A stretch of 64,000 nucleotides of DNA from Metopolophium dirhodum. Lineage: Eukaryota; Arthropoda; Insecta; Hemiptera; Aphididae. The stretch covers positions 1,364,001-1,428,000 of the forward strand of contig NC_083562.1 of NCBI RefSeq assembly GCF_019925205.1. The letters run 5' to 3'. Positions 24,000 to 36,239 of the stretch are shown here, piece after piece (within the stretch, counting starts at the first letter, position 1; each line of letters opens with the position of its first letter). The translations under genes were made by a program, and so were the position numbers. The notes beneath the pieces were generated by a model. The model searched no databases. It was not told the origin of the DNA and worked only from the letters and a program-made list of their open reading frames with translations.

Positions 24000-24960
24000 C
24001 GTTATATTTCATATCCATCGCCCATAAAAATATGCACGACGGACGCACATCATTTCAACTGTATATTTTTTTTGTTGACGTCGTATCAACAATTACGATT
24101 TATCGACGTCAGGAGCGTCGCAGCCATAGAAAAGAGATTAAGTTGCAGATGCAGTTCCATGTACAAAAAATCGTGTTATCAACCACGCTCGCGGTCTTTG
24201 CGACATCGATATTAAATGTCGAATAATATTGTTATACACAATAATGTTGTAACCCACGTAGACTGTAATAATTATTGTGCGATAAACAATCGACATTCGC
24301 GGGCTGCTTCAAAAAAAAAAAAAAAAACCAGCACACAGCCCTCTCCGACGACACGACCGTAACTGTCGCGGCAAACGAGTTAAAGTCACTGCCGCACCTC
24401 ACGTTCAGACTCGTCGTCGTCGTCGTCGTCGTTAATTAAAGCCATTAGTTTGAGGAAAACTTCTGAATAAATGTGAGTTTGAAAGCACGCGTATCCGAAT
24501 CGACGGCAGTGCGGTGGGGGGGGGGGGCAGGGGGGAGAAATTAAAGAGTTTCCGGACGGGGTTTTCGAGCAGTCGCGTTTCACGTTCGCATAATGTTTAC
24601 ATTCGTATCCGAATCGTTTTGTGAAAGATAATTTTCCATACTTTGTACGCCTTGTAAAATTTTCGCGGTGGAAACATACTTTCAGCAAAATTTTGAAAGT
24701 ACATCATTAAAGTACTACCTACGGCACGCGAGCGTGGCACGTGTGCCGCCGCCACTCCACTATAACGCCAGACGAACGGAAAAACGGTTCTCCGTCATCC
24801 CCAGCTGTTCTAGTTCGAGGAAAACAAGACCCAGTCCAACATTCTTCTAACGAAAACTCCACCGAAACCGTGTTGTTGCTGCGCGGTAAAATGTGATATC
24901 GACATTGGGTCTTTCCAGTGGTATACGGTTGTAGACTTGTTACCATAAACCTATAAACCA
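24000..24960. promoter_or_regulatory. CpG-rich island 1 kb upstream of the first seen exon
   Basis: The block is clearly richer in CpG than its flanks. It holds a TCG/CGT triplet repeat (24410-24432), a run of 12 G (24516-24527), and overlapping frames on both strands (90 aa at 23954-24226, 100 aa at 24386-24688) with no recognizable domain. The last 25 codons of the first frame, from ATG 24149, are hydrophobic like a signal peptide, but no phase 1 donor follows. It could be a promoter or 5' leader region of the DIP-like gene. Confidence 0.3.
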
Positions 24961-25183
24961 ATGGACAGCGCTTAGGGAGAGAAGTAATAAAGGGTACGAT
25001 ACAGAATGAGCGGGAAAAGAAATAAAGTAGTAATTATTACAGTGTAGCTATACTGCCAAATAAAAAATTGTGTTATTTATTCTTAATAATAAATTCTGCC
25101 AATTGTTAACATAATAACTGATTTGTGGTTACAATATTTGTGGGTCTATGGTAACAACCATGTTACCTATTAATATTAATAAT

Positions 25184-25349
25184 GCGGGTTTCCACTATAC
25201 ACGTTTGCCGTGTACACGAAAAATGTTCAGCTATGTCCAACTACAACACGGTATCGTGGTTAATCGTGTGGTAACTCAACCTTACTAACCAATCAAAGCG
25301 AAGGATTTGTATGCACGTACACGCGTACGTGTATATAGTGAAAACCCGC
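25184..25349. mobile_element. Short MITE with GCGGGTTTCCACTATA ends
   Basis: The left end GCGGGTTTCCACTATACACG and the right end GTGTATATAGTGAAAACCCGC form an imperfect inverted repeat of about 20 bp around a 166-bp body. The body has internal CGTGTACACG and CACGTACACGCGTACGTG self-complementary motifs. It lies about 600 bp upstream of exon 1. The target duplication is unclear. Confidence 0.7.
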
Positions 25350-25547
25350 CTTTACATATATTTTCATGGTTGATAAAGAAAATGGAAAAAAAGTGAAGTA
25401 TTTCCTCCATGATTACTACTTTACGTCCTTTCTCTCTTTGTTCTTTCATTTTTCTTTCTCAGTCATAATATGATTCCCTAGCATTGATGGCAGGGCGGAG
25501 TGGAATGTGCTGTCCATTAATTTATAAGTATATGTTTGTTCCTAACA

Positions 25548-25578
25548 CGTCGTCATCGTCGTCGTCGTCGTCGTCGTC
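25548..25578. repeat. CGT triplet microsatellite
   Basis: About ten CGT/CAT triplets. A similar array lies in the 24.4-kb island. Confidence 0.85.
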
Positions 25579-25943
25579 AGCTAATCAACTGCATTTAGAT
25601 ATTAATTTAGACTATGATGTAATTGCGAACGCGTTTCAGTAATGTTGATGAAGCTTTGATTAATGACAAGTGTATAGGTACTATTATTATGTTTATGCGT
25701 AAATTGAGTTTTGTATAATATGCGACGACCGCGGCTGCGTGATACCAGATTCAAAAATATACCTCGGTCGGGGCTAGGTACCATAATATTATACAAATTA
25801 TAAAAACGTGTAGGATGTTATAGTTGCAAATTCAGTTAAACACACGACAAATGTCTGCAAAAAGGATTTACAAGTATAATATAGCGATTTGTTTTGTTTT
25901 TTTAATCAACTCATAATATGTTTTTGTTGTCATTGTGTTATAG

Positions 25944-26059
25944 ACGTGCAAAAGGATGGACCGGAGCCAGAGTTTTTGAATCCCATGGAAAATGTCACCG
26001 TCGCTTTGGGGCGGGAAGCGATTTTGGTGTGTTCGGTGAAAAACATCGGAGAACACAAA
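25944..26059 (+). CDS. Exon 1 seen: N-terminal half of Ig domain 1
   Basis: The acceptor TAG at 25941-25943 follows a T-rich tract, and the donor GTAAGT starts at 26060. The first two bases complete a split codon, so the upstream intron is phase 1. Then 38 codons end cleanly in phase 0. The peptide carries EPEFLNPMENVTV, the usual strand leading into Ig1 of this family, a glycosylation sequon NVT, and LVCSV with the first Ig1 cysteine. It ends at EHK, directly before the VGWLKA of the next exon; splitting Ig1 just before its core tryptophan is what I expect for these genes. An alternative acceptor AG at 25953-25954 would give a phase 0 entry, but its pyrimidine tract is poor. Confidence 0.88.
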
Positions 26060-26850
26060 GTAAGTTTGAAAAAAAAAAACTATTTTGTTGCTTACCAGTA
26101 ACTATAGGTATAGGTAATACCCAAATAAAATCGATAAATAAACGTTAAATAAACAATATATATTCCACGCATCATTTTTCAAGCATAACACACTAAGGGG
26201 ATAATAAACGAAATCGTATTTGTTTATTGTTCGCATAGGAAAATGTCCATAGTAATACGTATGTGTACTCAATCTATAAGTTTATCTACTTATAATATAT
26301 TTACAAGTTGTGGTTGATATTATAACGGGCATGGAATGCTCTCTATAAGAGTTTAATTTTTATGGTAACACGTGATTTTATAACATAAAGACATTAGACG
26401 TATTGTGATTCATAGTGCACCATAACTACCTCACAAAGGTTGAATTAAATTTTTTATATGCACTTCGGTTGGACACATTGTGGTTTTTAATTTATTTTTA
26501 CCCAAATAATAAATATAATATCTGTCCATATTTTGTATAATTACAATTATCGAACCTTATGTACTAATTAATAATATAGATCACTGATCTCTCATTTTCA
26601 AGATGAAATAATAATTTGTTATAATATTATGAAAAATGGAATAATGTCTTTATATAATATGCTTTTATTAGAACTAGATGGAACTAACCATTTTTAATTA
26701 ATGTCTATGAAAATAGTATGCGAATATTAGAACATCGTTAATATTTTTAAGGCGATGTATATAATATCTGTAAATTTCCATTATTACAATATTTATTTTC
26801 GTTCATATCGATGGTTTTTGATCACATTATTTATGTTTTTATTATTCTTC

Positions 26851-26883
<33 letters not shown>

Positions 26884-29800
26884 TCTACAAACTATTATTA
26901 TAACTGTAATAATTATGATAAGACATGTATTCTAATAAAATATCACTTTTTAATTTAATATCAGTGGTTGTTGGACGTTTGGGAATTAAGGGTCATAAAC
27001 TGTCCAATTCGTTATACAAAACCTCCTCATTTATCTTATTTTCTCTTTCCACATTTATTTCCCTAGAGTTGTTTTATATAATTAAATATTCATACAAACT
27101 TGCAATGAAAGTCTAAATAGAAAATAAATTATCTAATTATTAATATTATTACCTAAAATATATAAATATTTAGTAAATATCTATACATTTATTAAATTCA
27201 TCAGCTATTTTTCATATTGTGCATCAGGTGAATACGTCATTGTATTCATAAATAGTTATAAGAAAAAAAACAACAACTGAATTGATAAAAATGTATTATA
27301 TTATTTCCATTAGTTTTAACATTATTCTAAATAGTCCTAGAATTTTAGAGTCTACCGAGATAAAAGTCTGCTTTCTATAGTAAAAATATATAATTTATTC
27401 GAAAAAGATGCAATATAATTAAAATAAATCGTAAATACCAATATATAGGTACTAAGATTTTTTTTAAATATATTTTGACCAAAAAAAAAGGAAGGTACAG
27501 TTACTGAAGTATAAATAAAATATAATTATTTAAGTGACAAAGAATATAAAATGTAAATGGTACAATAGATCTTTGGATATTAAAAACAGTTACCAACATA
27601 TTATTATTTAAAACTGCAATACATTGCATTGTTATAAAATATATTATATACCTATAAATATACCTATTTTATTTGGAATAAAATGAACGCAATTTATTTG
27701 TTTATATTATGTTTTATACTTACACCAGATCCATAAGATTATTTGAATTCTACGCCTTACTTAATAAGAGTTATCACTTTTTATTTAATTATTGTTCGCA
27801 ATTCATCATAGTTACGCACTTACGCGTGAGAACATAATTAACAGTTAACAAAATTAATGTTAAACGGATTATACAATAAGGCCTTTAATTATGGGATACG
27901 TAAGTTAAATATTTTATATAACTTAAGCTTACATATCGACGTTATTCAACATATCATTGCATTATAAGAAATAAAAAAAATAATCAAATAATAAAATAAA
28001 AAAGGTGGATAAGTGGATGTCACTCTGCTGTACGGTAGGTTACAAGTGGGTCACTGTAATGGATGGTGTTAAATTTGAATTCAATGATATAATATCATTG
28101 TATAAGAAAAACGATTCTGAGCGAAAACGGTCAGTCAGCCTATGGTATTACCAAGTATATTTGATGATATTATTGTGAATAAAGTAATTTATATATAACC
28201 TATTTACGTGGAGCCTTGTTTTAAATTTTCAATCCTTAGCCATAAAAGTTAAAAATTTATAAATTTTTAACTCCAAAATAATTAATAAATTATAAATTTG
28301 ATAAATGTTGTCAAAATTTGAACTTTAAATGCTTATAAAAAAAAATTGTGCCTATATATTTTTAATATTTTTCAACTGCTATTAGAACGATATATCAGGA
28401 GCATTATATTAAATTTTCACGCTTTTTTACCCAACAAATAAAAATTTATTGATATTTATAGAAAAAAAACTAAAAAAATTAAAAACTGACAATGTCCGTA
28501 AACAGCTCAAAAAGAGTCAAAATATTTTCAACATTTTATGGTGTATAGAAAATGCTAATATAACATTCAGTGAAATTTTCAAGTATCTACAGTCATTCGT
28601 TTTTTAATTACAATAAAATAAGAAAATTGTTACATGAGAAATCGAGTAAATATCAAATGTTGTAAAAATATAAATTTCAGACGCTCATAAAAATTTAATT
28701 TAAGTTTCTTCTAGACATTTTTTTTTTGATAAAGGTAGACAAACTTATGAGTAATCTTATATTACATTTTCAAATCTTAGATTTAAAAAGAAAATTTTTT
28801 ATGAATTCTCATCAAAATAATTTGCTATTTTTCGTGATTTTTCCGTATTTTGTCAAAATTTGAACTTTAAATGCTTATAATTAAAAACTGTGACTAAGGA
28901 TTTTTAATTTTTTTCATCTGCCTTTGAAACAATAACCTGGGAGCCTTATATTAAATTTTCAAGCTTTTTTACTCAACAGATAAAATTTTATTGATATTTA
29001 TAAAAAAAAAAAACTTAAAAAAATTGAAAACTGACAATGGCCGTAAACAGCTCAAAAAGAGTCAAAATATTTTGTAAATTTTATGGTGCATAGAAAATGC
29101 TAATATAAACATTCAGTCAAAATTTCATGTCCCTACGGTCATTTGTTTTAGAGTTACACCAAAAACCAAAATCGATTTTCTCGAAAACAGATTTTGCGTA
29201 AAAATTCCCGTTTTTCCTTAATTTTTCTTTTGTTTTTCACGTCGCTTGTGAAAACTACTGGGAAATTTTTACTTTTGACCCCCCAAAGTACCAACTAGAT
29301 TCACTTTCCTATCAGAAAAGTTACTATTGAAGAAAATCCAAGCACTTTTACTGTCCTAAAAGGTGATGACAGACACAAAAATAAAAAAAAAAATAAAAAA
29401 ATAAAAAAAAAAACACACATCATTGTAGAATCAATACATTCATCGCTTCGCTCAGAATCTAAAATTAGATGATGAGGTCCTGGTAAACTTTACAAATATT
29501 TTTGGATTCTATATAATACAATCTATCTATTCTATATAATAAAACCTATAGAAATACTTAAGTACATGATAGTTATTTTATATTTACATCGCACGTGGTA
29601 GAGTTAAAATTTTTAATTAAAAATTAAAAAGAATCATTTACGTCGAAATTACAAGGTAATTACGCAAACATTTTTATGGCGTTATTTGGTCGACGACAAT
29701 CTGGACTGGTATTCTGGTACCAGGCGGTTAAGTATCGACATTAAAATTTAAAAAAAAATCGTTTGATCACAAGACATGAGAGGAGCGGTAATTCTGGGCT

Positions 29801-32800
29801 GACGGCACCTAGGACTATTATTAGGATAATGTTCACGGCCTTATATAGTGTCTTCGCCACCGTCGAACATTGTCTCGGCCACGAGGGCGGATCACAGCGA
29901 GGAGAAGAGAGGTCGTCGGGTGTTCGGAATAATATAACAATAACGCCCCGAGTGGTGTTCGTAATATTATACACACAGTTGGTTGACTCTGTGAAGTTTC
30001 CAGACACGTGTTGAACATTATTTATTTGTTTATTTTTGTTTATTGATAAACATGTATAGCCAGCCAGTCACATAGGTACCTTTCGGGAAGGGTTTTTTCT
30101 CTCGTGGACCGTTCGTGCTCGGAATAACCTCTTCCGCATTTCCACCCACCGACAAACGCGTGTCTAATAATAATAATAATAACAATACATATAAAACTTC
30201 ATATTTATTTGATATTTTATCGCGTACGGCGGCGCCCCTAAGCCGCCGGTCAACCGTTGTGCCATGATGCGAAACCGTTGTGTTTTTGTTCAGAGGCATT
30301 GTCACGCACACGACGTTCTCATGGTAAACAATGGTACCGGGTTAGAATAATTAAGAAAAAAACGATGATAAGAATAATACATTTATATTATAATATACGC
30401 TTGTTTGAGCGGTCCGGGAGTTAATTTATAAAAAAATAGACGGTGAGCCCGATACCCGCACTCGACTTGACAGTGACTTTTAATTATACATATTTTATGT
30501 TTTCCGTCCGTTTGAAGAACGACTGATAATTATTTAACAGAAACGGTTTGGTCCGTCATAAAACGTCTTATAAAATCCTTGAAATAAAAATATTATAAGC
30601 TGAACAGTGAGTTGTTCTCAATGTTTCAAAATACCTGCAAGAGTATGTATTGTAGGTAGGTACACTACGAAATAGGTATAACTACCTACTTTAATATAAT
30701 TATGTTGCTTTGTACAATTGTATGAATTTAACTTTTAAATATGTCCACAAAAATATTGAGATGTATGACAATTTATAATATTATTAATTAAATTTACTTT
30801 TTTTATAATCAGAAACCCAGTCGACATTTAAATATCAATTATTGTATATTTGTTCGTTATTGAAAATAAAAAAATATAATATTTACTTTCTGTCAGTCTC
30901 AGTAAATGGTGCTCGATTATGTTTCAAATGTTCATTATTATATATTTTATAACAATGCAATGTATTGTAGTTTTAAATAATAATATGTTGGTAACTGTGT
31001 TTAATATCCAAAGATCTATTGTACCATTTATATTTTATGTTCTTTGTCACTTAAATAATTATATTTTATTTATACTTCAGTAACTGCACCTTCCTTTTTT
31101 TTTGGTCAAAATATATTTTAAAAAAATCTTAGTACCTATATATTGGTATTTACGATTTATTTTAATTATATTGCATCCTTTTCGAATAAATTATATATTT
31201 TTATATATTTTTACTATATAAAGCAGACTTTTATCTCGGTAGACTCTAAAATTCTAGGACTATTTAGAATAATGTTAAATTACGAATTAATTTAATTAGG
31301 ATCTGCAAGCATTTTATTATATAGTTTTTTTTTATTATTTTAGTATTCGCATTAAGGTTTAAAATTGTAATTTTATATTTATTATAAGGTAAAATGATTA
31401 TATTTTTATATGGTTTAAATAGACAACATATTTTAAGTTTAAAAATCATTCATATGTAAAATAAAAATCATAAATAATACTGAGAACTATATTATGTTTC
31501 CAAATAGTTTAAGATTTAGTGCCACTATGAAAGTCCTCTTTGAACCAGATTTAGTCGAACAGAGTGAAATTTGTATGCCAACAGAAAACCAAATCCTATA
31601 AGGTGCTAATAAAAAGAAAAGCTTTTAAAACGAAACGACAGTATGTCTAACATCAGTCGGTAGTTTGTAAAAGCAAATCAAAATTCGATTACCATGGAGT
31701 GTATTACTGCTAAGTTCTGGAAAGAATCGAATACTGACAAAATCACAAACACTATACAACACTATGCAATTATATTTTTCAAGGATGAACAATAGTGATA
31801 TAGTCTCTCAAAAGTTCAAACATAGAGCATTTAGATTGAAGACAGTCACAAAAAAAACGTTATCACAATAATAATTATATAATTGTTATATTGTCAAAAT
31901 ATTATACTTGCATATTTTGAAGAAGTACTCTCCTTATAATATGAATTAGGAAGATCAAAATGAGATTACCATATTTTAAAAACTATGATACGCATTGCTG
32001 GTGCACTTGATTTCTGATGACCATCGAAAATTACGTGGTCAGTTCAAAGTTTAAAATCATAATTCTATCAGGCACATCGAACTGACTATTGTTTGACAAA
32101 ATATGAACACTTCTTATCAACTATAAAACGGACCATTCAATTAAATTAACCATATTTCATGTTTGAATTGTAATATTATATTATACTGAATTTTTTGGAG
32201 AATGTCAGTATGGAAATTAACAATTTCAATATGATAGGTTTGTCAACATAAACTTCTGTTAATTTTATATTCCATGTGATCTGAAAGAACTAATTATGTA
32301 TTACTACGATGTACATAATATTATTTTCTCTGAATGGAAGAAAAATTTAATATTCAAAATACGCTCAATATAGAACTATTTTTGAAAATTCTTATTCGAA
32401 AAAAAATTAAAAACATAGAATTAAATATGTATACATTAAACAATTATGTTTTAAGACAAGCTTTGATAGACCTTGACAAGCTTTACAACAACAAGCTATT
32501 AGTTATAAAATTGCGTCTACAGTTTCCCACCCAACACCATAATAGTATATTTTTTTAATTTACAAATTACGATTTGGGCTTAGATCTTTATAAAATTAAC
32601 TTTTAATACCAAAGACCATAAATTGTAATTCTATTGTAACAACATTCAGTATACGTAGTATTATATAGACTTATACCATTTAATAGCATATAAAACATTT
32701 TATATGGTCACGTCAAAGTCCATATTACTTTATTATTAAAATAGTTTCTATATGTCACCTTGTTTCATCATAAAATAATTAGAATCTTAATTTGGTTATA

Positions 32801-35800
32801 ATCGTAATGTATACAGTATTATATACATTATATTTTACCTTTGTCAATTATATTTAAATAATAATATTCCATTGTACATTTTTAATATTATCATATTATT
32901 ATATTATGTTTTAAATATTAACGTCACACTTGTTCCTTGGATAACCGGAAATCACGAGGTTGGTCGTATTTTTATAACTTAAAAATCAAAATCATAACGT
33001 ATTTAATATCATTATAATATAAATTGCAAATTAAATTATGTTTTATGGATTTTTATAGTTGTCTTCAGTACATTTTTTAAGTCCATTAACAATAGCGTTT
33101 TCCTAAAACACTTGAGACAGTTGTGGGCCATTTTTCAAACAGCCATGTGATTTAACCGTGCAAATATTGTGCAAAAATGTTTAAAATACCTCACGTTTTC
33201 TGATCATTTTCACTTACTTTTATCGGCAAACAAAGAGGTAGCAACACCGAAATAGAAAAGAGTGTGTCCTGTATGGCCATTGTGCAGTAGAGTCATACGC
33301 GTTTTGAATACGAAATTCGATTGGCAGAAATTCCGCTATACGAACGAAAGATGGACAAAGTCATTTTTGAACCCAATAACACAACTGTCGAACAACATAA
33401 AACGTATATACCTATCTAAAAGAAGTTTTTTTTTTATAAATTTTACAAGTTCAAACATGTATTTTGTTACATTGATAAGCTTTTTAAAATAACATAAATT
33501 TCGATTTAAATATTTACACAAACAATAAAATCAATAAAATCTTAAAATTATGAAAAAATGTATAAGTTATAATATATAGAGAGCAAAATATTTTAATAAT
33601 ATTAAAATAAAATAATGGAAACGTAGGACGTCGTAATTATGAATAAATATTCAGTCTAATCGATTTTCTTACCAAAATTAAGTATAAACAATTTAATATA
33701 CATTTTCAAACAATTATTTTATAGCTTCATAAAATATTTTTTTGAATCATGATTTTTTTGAATATTAGTAATTAGTAGATTAGTAAATATTGCATAATAT
33801 ATTACATTATTATCTATATAAATTATTTCCTATTGTAAGGTTATATTAAATGGTAAGCTACTATGATTTCGTTTACTTGATTATATTATACGTTTAAACA
33901 TATTTATATAATTTATTTTTGTTAACGTTTCAAAGCCTTGATTGACGGAAATAGACTTGTGGTTTTTTTTTTTTTAAGATCACAATGTTTTTCAATTTTT
34001 TTTTTATAATTACATGCTTAAATTAAACTTATTAAGCTAATCAGTTCAAGTCAATATGTTTGGTGAATTATGTTTAATACATAATATTATACTATGTATT
34101 GTGTAAGTATATTATATATTATAATTTTTTTAATTAATTACAGTTTTCCTGACATTGTCTTCTAAAATTATATATACACTTACAACAGAGAGCAATAGTT
34201 AAAAAAAATATCACACCTAAAAACTAACAATCGTATTTTTAATTTCATCAATTTTGTACTTTACTCAACAATAATAACCAATGTGTATATTTTTTTACAA
34301 CCATTGGGTTTATTTTTCTAAAAATTGGACAGTTGTGTAATTCGGGAAGAGGAAGTGTGAAACAGTGGATTCCCGTTGAATTCTATACTATGGAACAGCC
34401 GGTATAGTGTATGAACAGACGATAAAAACGCTTCCACCCTTGTGGGAACTCGGTAACACCATTAGACTATTTACATATTATTATTTTTGAATCAACAATA
34501 AAATAAATTCGCATTTGTTTTATATTATTATATAATTCAATAGTCAATACACATCCTCCATCATTGTTTCACTTGTCATCATAAATATAATACTTATAAT
34601 ATATGTAAATGTATTATATATATTATAAACTTTCAATTATAATATTTTTTGATTTGTTTTATATTTCGTATATGAATATGGTTACGACTGTATAAAATTT
34701 ATAAAATTTACATGTCCAAATGAATGACAAATACAACTTTATGTGAAAAAAAAATCAAACTTACATAATGTCATTCCGCACTCTCAGTACAAAAGTTTAC
34801 AATAGGCCTAGTTATAAAAAAAAAAAATAGTTTTTTTAGTTATACAATATGATCTATTATGGTTAAAGTTACCTCCTTTACTTGTAAAGTAGGTATTTAC
34901 TATTTGTATATATCAATTACCAACCTGTTGAAATGGTAATATTATGGTGTTTAAATGTTGTAAGATACATTTAGTGTATGAGCGTTTATTATTTTCATAA
35001 ATCGCTTTTCGTTTTTCGAGTTGCTATAATTAGATAATAATGTAGGTTGGCGGCTTATAGGTGCGCATTTTAAAACAGCCCGAAACTTTGGTAGATACTT
35101 CTTGTTTGTGATACACTTGACGCATTTGTCACAACTACTTGAGATTACCTAAGGCGGTAATTTAATTAATTGTGTATATCAACACTGTGTGCGTGGTCTA
35201 TCCGTGCGCACATTTTTAAGCATTTTATGTACCTAATTATACATTTTAAATTGCATTAATAGATATAGTGTTTGATTCATTGCAAAAACAGTACTTTACA
35301 TAGTATTAGCCACTCGAATGTCATTCGAATGTGACCCTATACCCCCCTTCTACAATTATATTAATGAATACAATTTATGATTTAATTTTAATTAATATTA
35401 GCTATTATTTCCACGGCTATAGTAAACTGTTATTTGCATTAAATGCAATATCTCTTTTGAAAATACACACGACGTGTATGATTCATTGTTGAATACTATT
35501 TCAATTGATACCACTATATCAGTAAGCACGTGCGTTCGTTAAATATATTACTGTCAACATTTACATTGCTCGCGCAGTACAGTATTGTAATTAGTGTACT
35601 AAAGTACCAAAACACTAATTGTTTGTAGCTGTAATTCAGTGTTGTGTATTATACCATAATAACCTTTGCAATTTATTAAGTTTAAAATTAGTAGAAAACA
35701 CGGAACATTGCAACGATACGACGAAAAAAGACAATAACATAATTTGACTTTTGAAGAATAAAATATACAATTTTTATGACGTGTTAAGTACCTACATGAT

Positions 35801-36208
35801 TTACTATTTCGAATATTTCTATAATATTACGAAACTAGCATGGTGAGGCAAATATTACACAAACACAAAAAAACAACAATCGGAGAGTGGCAGCAAAGTT
35901 AAATTGTGGTCGGTGATCCAAAGACCCGATACAAAGTCGAAAATCGCGCAAATACACAACTATTATAGCGCTCAGCGCACTTTGAACGCCAAAACTGATA
36001 TGACGTATGAAGCAATCCCATTTATATTATTCCCAAGAAAGTTCTTACCGTAAAAGCAGTGATACCAAAATACGACGACGATCGTTAAACTCACGACGGC
36101 TTATTAACTGATAAAATAAATATCTTTCAGATGGGACGTGATCTTTGAAATGTGCCACATATTGGAATTCCCAAACAAAATACATCCCCCAAGACTGCAG
36201 TTTCCACA

Positions 36209-36239
<31 letters not shown>

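Larger units (their letters stand above)
27315..31279. mobile_element. ~4-kb element or locus bounded by ~330-bp inverted arms
   Basis: The two near-identical inverted arms enclose about 3.3 kb. The interior holds AT-rich sequence, a 1.45-kb interspersed repeat (28004-29460), and a GC-richer segment (29640-30420) with short ORFs on both strands and no recognized transposase domain. Long-TIR DNA transposons and foldback elements have this form; a simple inverted duplication is the alternative. No clear target duplication was found next to the outer ends. Confidence 0.6.

Noticed and set aside
24386..24688. 100-codon minus-strand frame with proline and aspartate runs
   Set aside because: The runs are the G-run and the CGT microsatellite translated; overlapping frames on both strands indicate composition, not coding.
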